Source: a virus
Strand: one strand, 5' to 3'
IMG/VR virus record: IMGVR_UViG_3300022074_000441
Span: 1 to 21,482 of that record
Length of the DNA stretch: 21,482 nucleotides
A model generated the notes under the pieces. It did not search any database, was not told where the DNA came from, and saw only the letters and a program-made list of their open reading frames with translations. How positions within the stretch are numbered: the stretch's first letter is position 1; each line of letters starts with the position of its first letter. Positions 7,687 through 13,487 of the stretch are shown here, piece by piece. The position numbers and the translations under genes were made by a program.

Positions 7687-7877
7687 CAATACACCTGTAC
7701 ACTTTTATCGACTAATTTTGGTAGACAATACGCTGTTATCAGATTACCTTGTCTATGTAGAGTTTGTGCGAACCATATACATTCGTTGAGATCACGAAAG
7801 TACATGTCTTTACTGACAGTGCGCTGATCTTCTCCAGCTGTGCCGAGAAGCACAAACAGGAGAAACACGTGCTGCAT
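7686..7877 (-). CDS. Small secreted protein with signal peptide
   Basis: 63 aa. Residues 1-14 (MQHVFLLFVLLGTA) form a short hydrophobic signal-like segment; the remainder is soluble and contains MYFRDLNECIWFAQTLHRQG and ITAYCLPKLV, with Cys33 and Cys51 positioned to form a disulfide in the periplasm. No lipobox cysteine follows the hydrophobic part, so it is not an obvious o-spanin lipoprotein. Start and stop overlap both neighbours (TGATG on each side). It is probably periplasmic and may assist lysis given the nearby holin and lysozyme; unproven. Confidence 0.7.
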   Translation of the reverse strand: MQHVFLLFVLLGTAGEDQRTVSKDMYFRDLNECIWFAQTLHRQGNLITAYCLPKLVDKSVQVY

Positions 7878-8239
7878 CAGTTTTTGTAGCCGCCTCCAGC
7901 CTTTTTGTAGGCTGACGCGAGCATCTGAGCTTTACGCGCCGACCACTGCCCGGGGCGTCCGCCCTTGCCACCGGCCTTGATACGGTTGAAGATACGTTTT
8001 CTCATTCCGGGCTTAGTGTAGTTGCCAGCCTCATTAACTCGACTCTTGCCCTTCGCTTTAGACTTCGACGGTTTGCGAGTTTTTCCAGCCCTGCCACCCT
8101 TCTTGAGTTCTTCTGCTTCCTCGACGCCTTTAATTTTTCCGGCGTTGCGTGTCGCGTAGAAAACTTGCTCACCCTTACGACCCCCGTATGTGCGCTTCAT
8201 AGAAGACATGATTTTTTCACCCTTGTCTGTTAGAGGCAT
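7877..8239 (-). CDS. Basic two-part small protein (PLTxKGxKIM / GQWSARKAQ type)
   Basis: 120 aa, very basic. The N-terminal part MPLTDKGEKIMSSMKRTYGG with KGEQVFYATRNAGKIKGVEE, a Lys/Ser/Arg linker (about 47-68), then a second part NYTKPGMRKRIFNRIKAGGK and GRPGQWSARKAQMLASAYKK ending AGGGYKN. Both parts look to me like separately recurring small modules in marine phage proteins, so this gene may be a fusion of two. No membrane segment. Start overlaps the preceding stop as TGATG, its own stop overlaps the signal-peptide gene likewise. A nucleic-acid-binding or virion-internal role is plausible from charge only. Confidence 0.75.
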   Translation of the reverse strand: MPLTDKGEKIMSSMKRTYGGRKGEQVFYATRNAGKIKGVEEAEELKKGGRAGKTRKPSKSKAKGKSRVNEAGNYTKPGMRKRIFNRIKAGGKGGRPGQWSARKAQMLASAYKKAGGGYKN

Positions 8240-8484
8240 CAGAGATTGTCCGGTCTAATAGGTTTGATGTCACTACCCGGACTTGTACCAGCACGGCGGC
8301 GGCGACGTTTAGCTTCACCTAGTCTAGCCCCCGCCATAGCTGCGCCGCCAAGACCAGCTAAAGCAGTTGCTGTTGCAGCTTTCAAAATTGCATTCGAGGT
8401 ACGCATCGCCTGTTGATCAGGCTTAGATAGCTCTGAACCCTCTGTAACTTTACGAGGTCGGTTCATATAATTCTTTTCACCCAT
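8239..8484 (-). CDS. Small protein with Ala/Gly helix and poly-Arg
   Basis: 81 aa from the ATG at 8482-8484, chosen because it overlaps the lysozyme stop (TAATG) and follows GGGGGAG; an upstream in-frame ATG at 8550 would overlap lysozyme by 67 nt and is less likely. Sequence: polar start (MGEKNYMNRPRKVTEGSELS), a helix rich in Ala and Gly (AILKAATATALAGLGGAAMA, about 33-52) that could lie in or on a membrane, then AKRRRRRAG. The hydrophobic segment followed by positive charges suggests a membrane-associated peptide, perhaps a lysis regulator, but nothing confirms this. Confidence 0.65.
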   Translation of the reverse strand: MGEKNYMNRPRKVTEGSELSKPDQQAMRTSNAILKAATATALAGLGGAAMAGARLGEAKRRRRRAGTSPGSDIKPIRPDNL

Positions 8485-8969
8485 TAAAACTCCCCCTTCT
8501 TCATTGCGTCCGAAAGTTTTACCGCTCTCGAACCTACCTGTGTTGCCCAACGGGAATCGAGCATCTCTCGCCCAGCGGCGTCGAACTTACGCTCGTGGAT
8601 TGCAGCCCACATACGCTTAAATTTACAGAGACGTGGCACGCCCATATTGAAGGCCATGTCCATCAGGATAAGCTGACGTACTGCGTCGAGGTCTTCTACG
8701 CACTTGTGTACACGGCACAGTTCATCTTCGACTATCTTCATGTCGTTCATGGCAAGGTATCGTGCATCAGCCTCTGTGATACCATGCTCGTACACGACAG
8801 CCATCGACGGAATGTCCATGTAGTCGAGTTCTTCTTTACTGATCCCCCGGTCTTTTAAATTACGCCCGATACCAATAGTGTCGATGCCGAGAGTGTCCTG
8901 ATACACGGTAAGGACCAAGCCCTCGTGTGCAATCAGCTTATCTAAGAAATGTGATGTGTTATATTTCAT
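8484..8969 (-). CDS. Endolysin: T4-type lysozyme (GH24 muramidase)
   Basis: 161 aa, the normal size for a T4 lysozyme. The catalytic triad is visible with exact family spacing: E16 in HEG, D25 in YQD and T31 in IDTIGIGRN (T4 lysozyme E11, D20, T26). The C-terminal motif RWATQVGSRAVKLSDAM matches the family's closing helix. It cleaves peptidoglycan after holin-mediated access. No signal peptide or SAR membrane segment is present, so it should depend on a holin; two holin-like genes lie immediately upstream. Its ATG overlaps the preceding stop by 4 nt (ATGA) and its stop overlaps the next start. Confidence 0.93.
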   Translation of the reverse strand: MKYNTSHFLDKLIAHEGLVLTVYQDTLGIDTIGIGRNLKDRGISKEELDYMDIPSMAVVYEHGITEADARYLAMNDMKIVEDELCRVHKCVEDLDAVRQLILMDMAFNMGVPRLCKFKRMWAAIHERKFDAAGREMLDSRWATQVGSRAVKLSDAMKKGEF

Positions 8970-9175
8970 TTGTTCGTCTCATGTCCCATCCACACTGCGA
9001 ACGCTCCCGTCATCGCCCCCGTCACCACACTTACAAGTGCAGCCTGTTGACTTGTCGGGTCCGCTAGTCCCATGAACCATTCCACTACGCGCCATGCCGA
9101 GATCGACATCCCCAGCATCATCAAACGGGGGAGTATCTTCCACTTCAGGATGCGCTCCATAGTAACTTCGGCCAC
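8966..9175 (-). CDS. Small two-helix membrane protein, holin-like
   Basis: 69 aa from a GTG at 9173-9175, or 64 aa from an ATG at 9158-9160 (MERILKWKILPRLMMLGMSI); the sequence does not settle the choice. Two hydrophobic helices: about residues 16-34 and 46-63 (AALVSVVTGAMTGAFAVWMG), separated by MGLADPTSQQ. Size, two membrane spans and position directly before lysozyme (ATGA overlap) suit a class II holin or an antiholin partner for the adjacent 127-aa holin. Function inferred from context. Confidence 0.75.
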   Translation of the reverse strand: MAEVTMERILKWKILPRLMMLGMSISAWRVVEWFMGLADPTSQQAALVSVVTGAMTGAFAVWMGHETNK

Positions 9176-9177
9176 GC

Positions 9178-9561
9178 TTAGTTTTTCCCAAAGAACCTAG
9201 TAGCGCTACGAACGCCAAATGAGGCAGCAACGATAACCCCCAAAGAATACTGATACCATTGCGGCATAGCCTTGAGTTGTTCGAATCCATTAGCTACGAC
9301 TCCCTCCATGCCCGGAATGAACGCAAGGATCAACGGCACCGAAAACAAAATAACCAGCCACTCGTCTTTCCACGACGACTGACTTCCGCGTGCCATCTCC
9401 AAGTCCCAGTCGAGTTCTCCCGTGGCCTTCTTTTCCATGATGGTTGCTTCGGCTTTTGCCCTTGCGACTTTGGCCCCTGTCTCGGCTTTTGTTTTTTCGA
9501 CCTTGCCTTCTAGCCACGTACCGGCTAAATTTGCTATCGGGCCAATCAATGCAGTTAGCAT
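9178..9561 (-). CDS. Putative holin (GTA 3TM-holin-like)
   Basis: 127 aa from the ATG at 9559-9561, which has GAGG 5-6 nt upstream; a GTG two codons earlier is possible. N-terminal hydrophobic helix (MLTALIGPIANLAGTWLEGK), a charged Ala/Lys/Glu-rich helix (about 20-55), then membrane spans near residues 67-84 (EWLVILFSVPLILAFIPGM) and 104-120 (YQYSLGVIVAASFGVRSA). The IPGM...WYQ...GVxVAASFGVR pattern resembles the three-helix holins first named from gene transfer agents of alphaproteobacteria. It is upstream of another holin-like gene and the lysozyme. It would permeabilise the inner membrane to release the endolysin. Its ATG overlaps the stop of the 94-aa basic gene by 7 nt. Confidence 0.8.
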   Translation of the reverse strand: MLTALIGPIANLAGTWLEGKVEKTKAETGAKVARAKAEATIMEKKATGELDWDLEMARGSQSSWKDEWLVILFSVPLILAFIPGMEGVVANGFEQLKAMPQWYQYSLGVIVAASFGVRSATRFFGKN

Positions 9562-9839
9562 TTCCACCTCTTCCGCGCCTGTCGTAGGCGGCTATTCGGA
9601 TTTTTTGCTGCTTTCGGGAACTTTTTCATCTGACCAGCAGAGCGGGCACAGAATGACTTGCGCCGCTTTGCGTCCTTGCTTCCGGGTTTTACTTTGCCGG
9701 TGACTGCAGTCTTGAGTTTAGAGCCGGGGTTTTTGCGACGATACGCAGCCACCCCGGCCTTAGTCATGCCGGCCCCTGCTTTCGTAGGCCGAAAGTTCTT
9801 TTTGTTACGGGCTGGCATCTTGTCGTCTTTGCGTGCCAT
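9555..9839 (-). CDS. Hyperbasic small protein (KRRKSFCAR type)
   Basis: 94 aa, of which about 32 are Lys/Arg and only 3 are acidic. Motifs: GAGMTKAGVAAYRRKNPGSK, LKTAVTGKVKPGSK, AKRRKSFCARSAGQM and the end RLRQARKRWKC. The two cysteines (C64 and C94) are in conserved-looking places. I recognise this as a recurrent short phage protein family without a known role (possibly a Pfam DUF; number not certain). It is the third of three successive basic genes, coupled to the 49-aa gene by TAATG. Candidate nucleic-acid binding or virion-internal protein. Confidence 0.75.
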   Translation of the reverse strand: MARKDDKMPARNKKNFRPTKAGAGMTKAGVAAYRRKNPGSKLKTAVTGKVKPGSKDAKRRKSFCARSAGQMKKFPKAAKNPNSRLRQARKRWKC

Positions 9840-9988
9840 TATCTCTTCCTTGCAGTCTGAGCCGCACGCTTAAAGTTGCCTGATGTCGGTGCGCCTTTGC
9901 TACCAGCCTTACGCATCTTCTCACCGCTACCGGCTTTGATGCGACGTTTCTTGGCTGCGATGTTGGCGTATAGTCCGCGACGTGCCAT
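9839..9988 (-). CDS. Very short basic protein MARRGLYANI
   Basis: 49 aa, ATG at 9986-9988, TAA at 9839-9841 overlapping the next ATG. The protein starts MARRGLYANIAAKKRRIKAG and continues SGEKMRKAGSKGAPTSGNF, ending QTARKR. About 16 of 49 residues are Lys/Arg and one is acidic. I recall closely similar sequences (RGLYANIxAKxxRIxAGSGEKMRKxGxKGAPT) in cyanophages and other marine phages, always very short and uncharacterised. Despite its size the reading frame is supported by start-stop overlaps on one side and a 4-nt gap on the other. Confidence 0.8.
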   Translation of the reverse strand: MARRGLYANIAAKKRRIKAGSGEKMRKAGSKGAPTSGNFKRAAQTARKR

Positions 9989-9992
9989 CGGA

Positions 9993-10247
9993 CTACGCCA
10001 TCTTTACGAGCTTGTAGCCCTTTGCTTTGGCAGCAGTACGGATTTGTGCAATAGTCATAGTCGGCTTCTTTGCTGCTTTTTTCTTGCCGCCTGTTGCACC
10101 GCCTTTTGCATAGCCTTTCGACTTCATAGCAGTACGACCGCCTTTATTCATCATCCTACGGCCACCGCGCATACCGCCTTTTGCCATGCCTTTGGCTTTC
10201 ATCTTGCCGCCGCGCTTCATGCCTTTACTCTTCATCATCTTCTTCAT
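9993..10247 (-). CDS. Lys/Gly/Met-rich hyperbasic protein
   Basis: 84 aa from the ATG at 10245-10247, chosen because GGAGAG lies 5 nt upstream; the frame stays open further upstream inside the 228-aa gene but without a ribosome site. By count 28 of 84 residues are Lys/Arg (22 K, 6 R), 12 are Met, and there are no Asp or Glu. The first 50 residues repeat K-G-M / K-G-G units (MKSKGMKRGGKMKAKGMAKG); the C-terminal third (TIAQIRTAAKAKGYKLVKMA) looks like a small folded helix-loop unit. Composition recalls protamine or histone-tail proteins, suggesting DNA compaction or neutralisation in the head. It overlaps the 228-aa gene by 23 nt. Confidence 0.75.
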   Translation of the reverse strand: MKKMMKSKGMKRGGKMKAKGMAKGGMRGGRRMMNKGGRTAMKSKGYAKGGATGGKKKAAKKPTMTIAQIRTAAKAKGYKLVKMA

Positions 10248-10911
10248 AATCGCTCTCCGCATAGAGGTTATCAAATACCCGTGCCGTATCGCTGACATAG
10301 TTCGGGTCTTGTTTTGAATGATGGACCCACTGACTAGGAGTGAAGTCCGGTGGGCCATCGCCCGTTACAAACCACGCCGGGTTCGTTACTCGTACTCTAT
10401 TGTTTGGTAAGGCAACGATGTTGCCTGTCCACTTGCCAGCATCCATGAGTTCGAGTACGTGACTCTGCTTGTGCTGCGCTGGATCGTCCGCTACTTCAGT
10501 GTCTGTGTAGTCTACAGTGAAGTAGTATTTAGCCGGATAAAACTCTCCGTCTATCTTTGCCAACCACGGGCAGGGCGTACCTCTGTTGAGAACAAATACT
10601 GAGTGGTGATGTGACTGACAGTCCCACGGCTGTGCCAGATAAGTAGGAATAGGTTCAGGCCATTCATCGAAGGGTGTATCTCCTACTAAAGCTGTGAGCG
10701 GCATGCGTGCCCACATCGCTCCGCCGTGTACGTTTTCTTCTTCGTCGCATCCAGTAAACAAGACTTGGAATGACAGGGTACGCATGGGCAGGGTAGTTAC
10801 CCCGATCACCATTGCATGTAAGAACTCACCGTGATATCTATCGTGACCTGTGGTGTATTCTCTTCGCACCCACGCCTTAAAGTACGGGATATTACTTGTG
10901 ATGTAATTCAT
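10225..10911 (-). CDS. Conserved protein of unknown function, 228 aa
   Basis: Soluble, aromatic- and His-rich protein beginning MNYITSNIPYFKAWVRREYT, with the segment RYHGEFLHAMVIGVTTLP (about 25-42), QPWDCQSHHHSVFVLNRG (about 94-111) and FYPAKYYFTVDYTD (about 123-136), then a very acidic end ESDYEEDDEE. The protein has many Trp, His and Cys residues but no enzyme motif I can name. I associate the type with marine podovirus genomes, in the neighbourhood of capsid genes. It is the first gene after the promoter at 10955-10983, with GAGGAG as the ribosome site inside a potential hairpin. A head-completion or structural role is possible; unassigned. Confidence 0.8.
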   Translation of the reverse strand: MNYITSNIPYFKAWVRREYTTGHDRYHGEFLHAMVIGVTTLPMRTLSFQVLFTGCDEEENVHGGAMWARMPLTALVGDTPFDEWPEPIPTYLAQPWDCQSHHHSVFVLNRGTPCPWLAKIDGEFYPAKYYFTVDYTDTEVADDPAQHKQSHVLELMDAGKWTGNIVALPNNRVRVTNPAWFVTGDGPPDFTPSQWVHHSKQDPNYVSDTARVFDNLYAESDYEEDDEE

Positions 10912-10954
10912 CAGGAATGCTCCTCTGGGAGTTTACCCCGGCAGGGGATTCCTG
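10912..10954 (-). promoter_or_regulatory. Structured leader covering the ribosome site
   Basis: Minus strand, just ahead of the 228-aa ATG. Two small hairpins, CCCC-TGCC-GGGG and CTCC-CAGA-GGAG, are flanked by a 7-bp inverted repeat CAGGAAT / ATTCCTG. The second hairpin contains the GAGGAG ribosome site. Because the -10 box is directly upstream, the CAGGAAT arm would be largely missing from RNA made by the local promoter and present only in read-through RNA. Pairing is seen; regulation is inferred. Confidence 0.5.
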
Positions 10955-10983
10955 CTTATACCATATAAAATAGAGGATGTCAA
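10955..10983 (-). promoter_or_regulatory. Sigma70-type promoter after capsid genes
   Basis: Minus strand: perfect TTGACA -35 (10978-10983), 17-nt spacer, TATAAG -10 (10955-10960). Predicted start near 10948, about 37 nt before the ATG at 10911. The -35 box forms the 3' arm of the hairpin at 10978-11006. Confidence 0.8.
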
Positions 10984-11006
10984 GGGGGCAACGCGCCCCC
11001 CTGACA
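10978..11006 (-). terminator. Strong hairpin downstream of capsid genes
   Basis: A 29-nt element with a 12-bp stem (TGTCA, G-T wobble, GGGGGC pairing with GCCCCC and TGACA) and a 5-nt GCGTT loop. It starts 6 nt after the stop of the 155-aa gene. The following sequence (TCCTCTATTTTA) is only partly U-rich, so it may be a leaky terminator, an RNA 3'-end stabiliser or a processing site. T7 has a terminator at the equivalent place after its capsid gene. Confidence 0.65.
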
Positions 11007-11012
11007 AGTTTG

Positions 11013-11480
11013 TTATGTGCCGGTCGAAACCGTAGCAGACTCAACAGGGTTCTGCGACACGTCGCACAAGACGGCGTGTACACGGAAACGCAGTGCAGTC
11101 GTACCGGATGATCCGGAGTCAAGCACAGTCACCTGAACAGAGTTGGCAGCAGTAACCATGTTGATTGCTGCGGCCTTCAGGTTGAACTGGATGATTGCAG
11201 CAGCGTTACTTGCGCCACCGTCAACGAAGGCGTCAACATCATCGCTGGTGCCTACGTCGAGCGTCACGGACGAGTTGCCCGAAGCCTCAAGGACTTCGAT
11301 ACAGCCGCCAATCACCATCGTGTCTGCAGGCAGATCGATGAGCTTGACGATATCAGCGCCAGCGAGCGAGGTGTTATCCACCGCGTCGTAAACCGGGGAG
11401 GTGACGATGTATGGACGGGGCAGGTTGCCCGGATGCCCTACAGTACCGCCGCCGGTAATAGTACGATCATAAGTAGCCAT
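11013..11480 (-). CDS. Small head-associated (decoration-like) protein
   Basis: 155 aa. Starts MATYDRTITGGGTVGHPGNL and continues with a Thr/Ser/Ala/Val-rich pattern of alternating strands (IVKLIDLPADTMVIGGCIEV, SVTLDVGTSDDVDAFVDGG, FRVHAVLCDVSQNP), suggesting an all-beta trimer-forming or surface protein. No signal or membrane segment. It lies 16 nt after the capsid gene with a GGGAGGA ribosome site and is the last gene before the hairpin, so it should be made at capsid-like levels. Decoration or head-stabilising protein is the best guess from position and composition; no named family recognised. Confidence 0.75.
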   Translation of the reverse strand: MATYDRTITGGGTVGHPGNLPRPYIVTSPVYDAVDNTSLAGADIVKLIDLPADTMVIGGCIEVLEASGNSSVTLDVGTSDDVDAFVDGGASNAAAIIQFNLKAAAINMVTAANSVQVTVLDSGSSGTTALRFRVHAVLCDVSQNPVESATVSTGT

Positions 11481-11496
11481 TACTCAGTCCTCCCTA

Positions 11497-12471
11497 CTAA
11501 TCGAGGCTAACAACGCCACGGACGATGGCTTCCGGACGGAGAACTTTCCGACCAAAGACATGCAGACCGCGAACGATGTCGCTGAAGGTTTCAGTCGAAC
11601 GGACAACCTCAGTCTTCGCAATGTGCGAAGCGGTAGCCGTTGAGGACATGTGACCGCCGAGAATAACATTCTCAGAGCCGTCCGTAGCGAGGCCAGTCAG
11701 CGTTACCTGATCCGTACCCGCATTCGAGACGAGGGCAGTGGACTTGTAGCACTGGAAGCCAGCAATGTTGCCCAGCGAGACAAGACCGTTACGCAGCGGG
11801 GAAGTCGCATCGCCAGTTACCTGAACTTCTGCGAACTTCGCACCAGCCGAGAAGAGGTGCTTGTAGAATGCCGGGGGAGCAACGAACCAACGATTCTCTT
11901 CCGGAACCGATTCGTTGTCGAGTGCTTCTGCCATCTTCAGCATGGTGTTGACAGCAGTATCGCCGGGGCTAGATGCACCACCGATATCAAGGGCAGAACC
12001 GAGCGTACCGATACCCGAGATTTGGGTGGTGGTAGCAGTGGATTCACCGTTAAGACCTGCGTCAGTCGCCATGAGGTCGAGGACAACAGCGTCGTACTTA
12101 CGCTTCAGGGAGTATGCACCCGAAGAAGTCGCAAGCGCTTCGAAGTTTACGTGAGACTGACGCTCTTCAATGTCGTCAATCTTGAACGAAAAGGCGTTTG
12201 CCTGATCGACCACCATAGTGATCTGATCGTCAGCAAGGTCCTGTGCGTTCACAACCGAGCCGCGAGTATACGAGGAGACGGTAATTGTCGGCTCCTTGAT
12301 AATGCGGACGGTGTCGCCAAAGTTCTCAATTTCGCCAGCGTAGTCGGTATTCGTAATATCTTCTGCAACCGAAGCGCGACGGAAGAATTTGAGAACCTTT
12401 TGGCTAAAGATTTCCGGCGTAAAGTTGCCGGAAGGCAGGTTACCATAACCTGCAGAAGTACCAAAAGCCAT
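11497..12471 (-). CDS. Major capsid protein (P22 coat-like, HK97 fold)
   Basis: 324 aa. The N-terminal half carries FSQKVLKFFRRASVAEDITN, GEIENFGDTVRIIKEP, YTRGSVVNAQDLADDQITM and FSFKIDDIEERQSHVN, the signature order of P22 coat-5-type HK97-fold capsid proteins in podoviruses. The middle contains PEENRWFVAPPAFYKHLFSA (about 193-212), a standard motif for this fold, and the end is VLRPEAIVRGVVSLD. It forms the icosahedral shell around the scaffold encoded immediately upstream. Start at 12469-12471 has AAGGGAAGGAAAG upstream. Placement between scaffold and decoration gene fits. No unusual truncation. Confidence 0.92.
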   Translation of the reverse strand: MAFGTSAGYGNLPSGNFTPEIFSQKVLKFFRRASVAEDITNTDYAGEIENFGDTVRIIKEPTITVSSYTRGSVVNAQDLADDQITMVVDQANAFSFKIDDIEERQSHVNFEALATSSGAYSLKRKYDAVVLDLMATDAGLNGESTATTTQISGIGTLGSALDIGGASSPGDTAVNTMLKMAEALDNESVPEENRWFVAPPAFYKHLFSAGAKFAEVQVTGDATSPLRNGLVSLGNIAGFQCYKSTALVSNAGTDQVTLTGLATDGSENVILGGHMSSTATASHIAKTEVVRSTETFSDIVRGLHVFGRKVLRPEAIVRGVVSLD

Positions 12472-12496
12472 TGGTCTTTCCTTCCCTTGTTGAGGT

Positions 12497-13399
12497 TTAG
12501 TTGTTGTAGTCTATTCGGCCTTCAGCCCGTGCGGCGTCGAGTTCAGCTTCGAGCTTCTCGAATTCCCACGGCTTCATGCGGCCTATTTCTGAAGCTTTCC
12601 AAACCTTCCCTGTCGCGTCTTTGACGGACAGTTCTTTCGGGGTTTGTCTTGTTACGCTAGCTGCAGCGTCACCCCTAGAAGATTTAGTCGTCTTCTTTTT
12701 ACTGATACCTTTATCAGCTTTGTAAAGGTCAATCACGCGCCCTGCTAGTGCAGCGTTCGTGTTGTTCTTGTAGATGCCGTCACTGAGTGATTCGGGCTGG
12801 TCTTCAAGCCAGCTAATAAAATCTTCGCTGGTTTTCAGTCCATCGAAATCGGGATGAAGTCGGAGAAGTTCAGAGTATGCAGTCTTTTTCTCCGCCTCTT
12901 TCTCTCGCTCTCGAATGACACTGATTTCTTTTTGAAGCTCAGAAACTTGATGATGAGCTTGCATCGCCGATACGGTTTGCACGACTTCAAACATCTCAGG
13001 GTACTTATCACGGAACTCTATCAACTCTTGTTCTGTTTTCGGCATTTCAATTCCTTCGATTGGTGCCGAAGAGGGTTGACCGTTCGCCTTCAAAGCATCT
13101 AATTCTTGTTTGAACTCATTGACCTTCGCATCGTAGTGACGCTTCAAGTCGTCATATCGTTTCTTGTAGTCGTGAGAATCTTCGTCTGCTTTCGCCTCTA
13201 CGAAGCTATCTCCGCCCTGTTGAGTGGCCGACTGCTCGTCGGGGTCAACTTCACTTTGTGCCTCTTGTCCTTCTTCTTCATCATCTTCATCTTTGTACAC
13301 TTCTTCACGGTACTTACCCTTGTAGAGTGTATTTGAATTGACGGTGCCGAAGGAATCATTCGGCTTGTTGGCACGATGGCCCTTTACACGTTTTGCCAT
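12497..13399 (-). CDS. Capsid assembly scaffolding protein
   Basis: 300 aa from the ATG at 13397-13399 (MAKRVKGHRANKPN), preceded by GAGGT at 7-nt spacing; 22 further in-frame codons upstream lack a ribosome site and are rejected. Charge is segregated: a basic start, a very acidic region about 36-75 (YKDEDDEEEGQEAQSEVDPD), a coiled coil (DYKKRYDDLKRHYDAKVNEF), a second helical region with MQAHHQVSELQKEISVIRER, and LHPDFDGLKTSEDFISWLED typical of podovirus scaffolds. It should template prohead assembly and then leave. Position directly before the major capsid gene confirms the call. Confidence 0.88.
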   Translation of the reverse strand: MAKRVKGHRANKPNDSFGTVNSNTLYKGKYREEVYKDEDDEEEGQEAQSEVDPDEQSATQQGGDSFVEAKADEDSHDYKKRYDDLKRHYDAKVNEFKQELDALKANGQPSSAPIEGIEMPKTEQELIEFRDKYPEMFEVVQTVSAMQAHHQVSELQKEISVIREREKEAEKKTAYSELLRLHPDFDGLKTSEDFISWLEDQPESLSDGIYKNNTNAALAGRVIDLYKADKGISKKKTTKSSRGDAAASVTRQTPKELSVKDATGKVWKASEIGRMKPWEFEKLEAELDAARAEGRIDYNN

Positions 13400-13430
13400 T
13401 TGTTTTACCTCACTTGCGGGGCCACTTGGC

Positions 13431-13479
13431 TGTGGGTAGCCGCTCCGGTTGTGTCGGGGCCGCATGTTGCGGGTAGCCG
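13431..13479 (-). repeat. Short imperfect direct repeat before scaffold gene
   Basis: The 12-mer CGGCTACCC(G/A)CA occurs twice, at 13468-13479 and 13431-13442, a 37-nt period, each followed by GGCCCCG. It lies in the 88-nt gap between the 987-aa gene and the scaffold start. Its role is unknown; it may be chance. Confidence 0.4.
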
Positions 13480-13487
13480 ACGAATCT

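Noticed and set aside
8485-8550. 22-codon extension of the 81-aa gene into lysozyme
   Set aside because: TAATG overlap and GGGGGAG favour the ATG at 8484.
10248-10358. Upstream extension of the 84-aa basic gene into the 228-aa gene
   Set aside because: The added residues differ sharply in composition from the basic protein, and GGAGAG precedes the internal ATG at 10247.
11650-12624. Plus-strand open frame of 324 codons opposite the capsid gene
   Set aside because: Antisense shadow of the major capsid gene; compositionally arbitrary product, and it crosses the capsid gene start.
13400-13465. Upstream in-frame extension of the scaffold gene
   Set aside because: No ribosome site before that ATG, whereas GAGGT sits 7 nt before the ATG at 13399; the extra residues are unlike a scaffold start.
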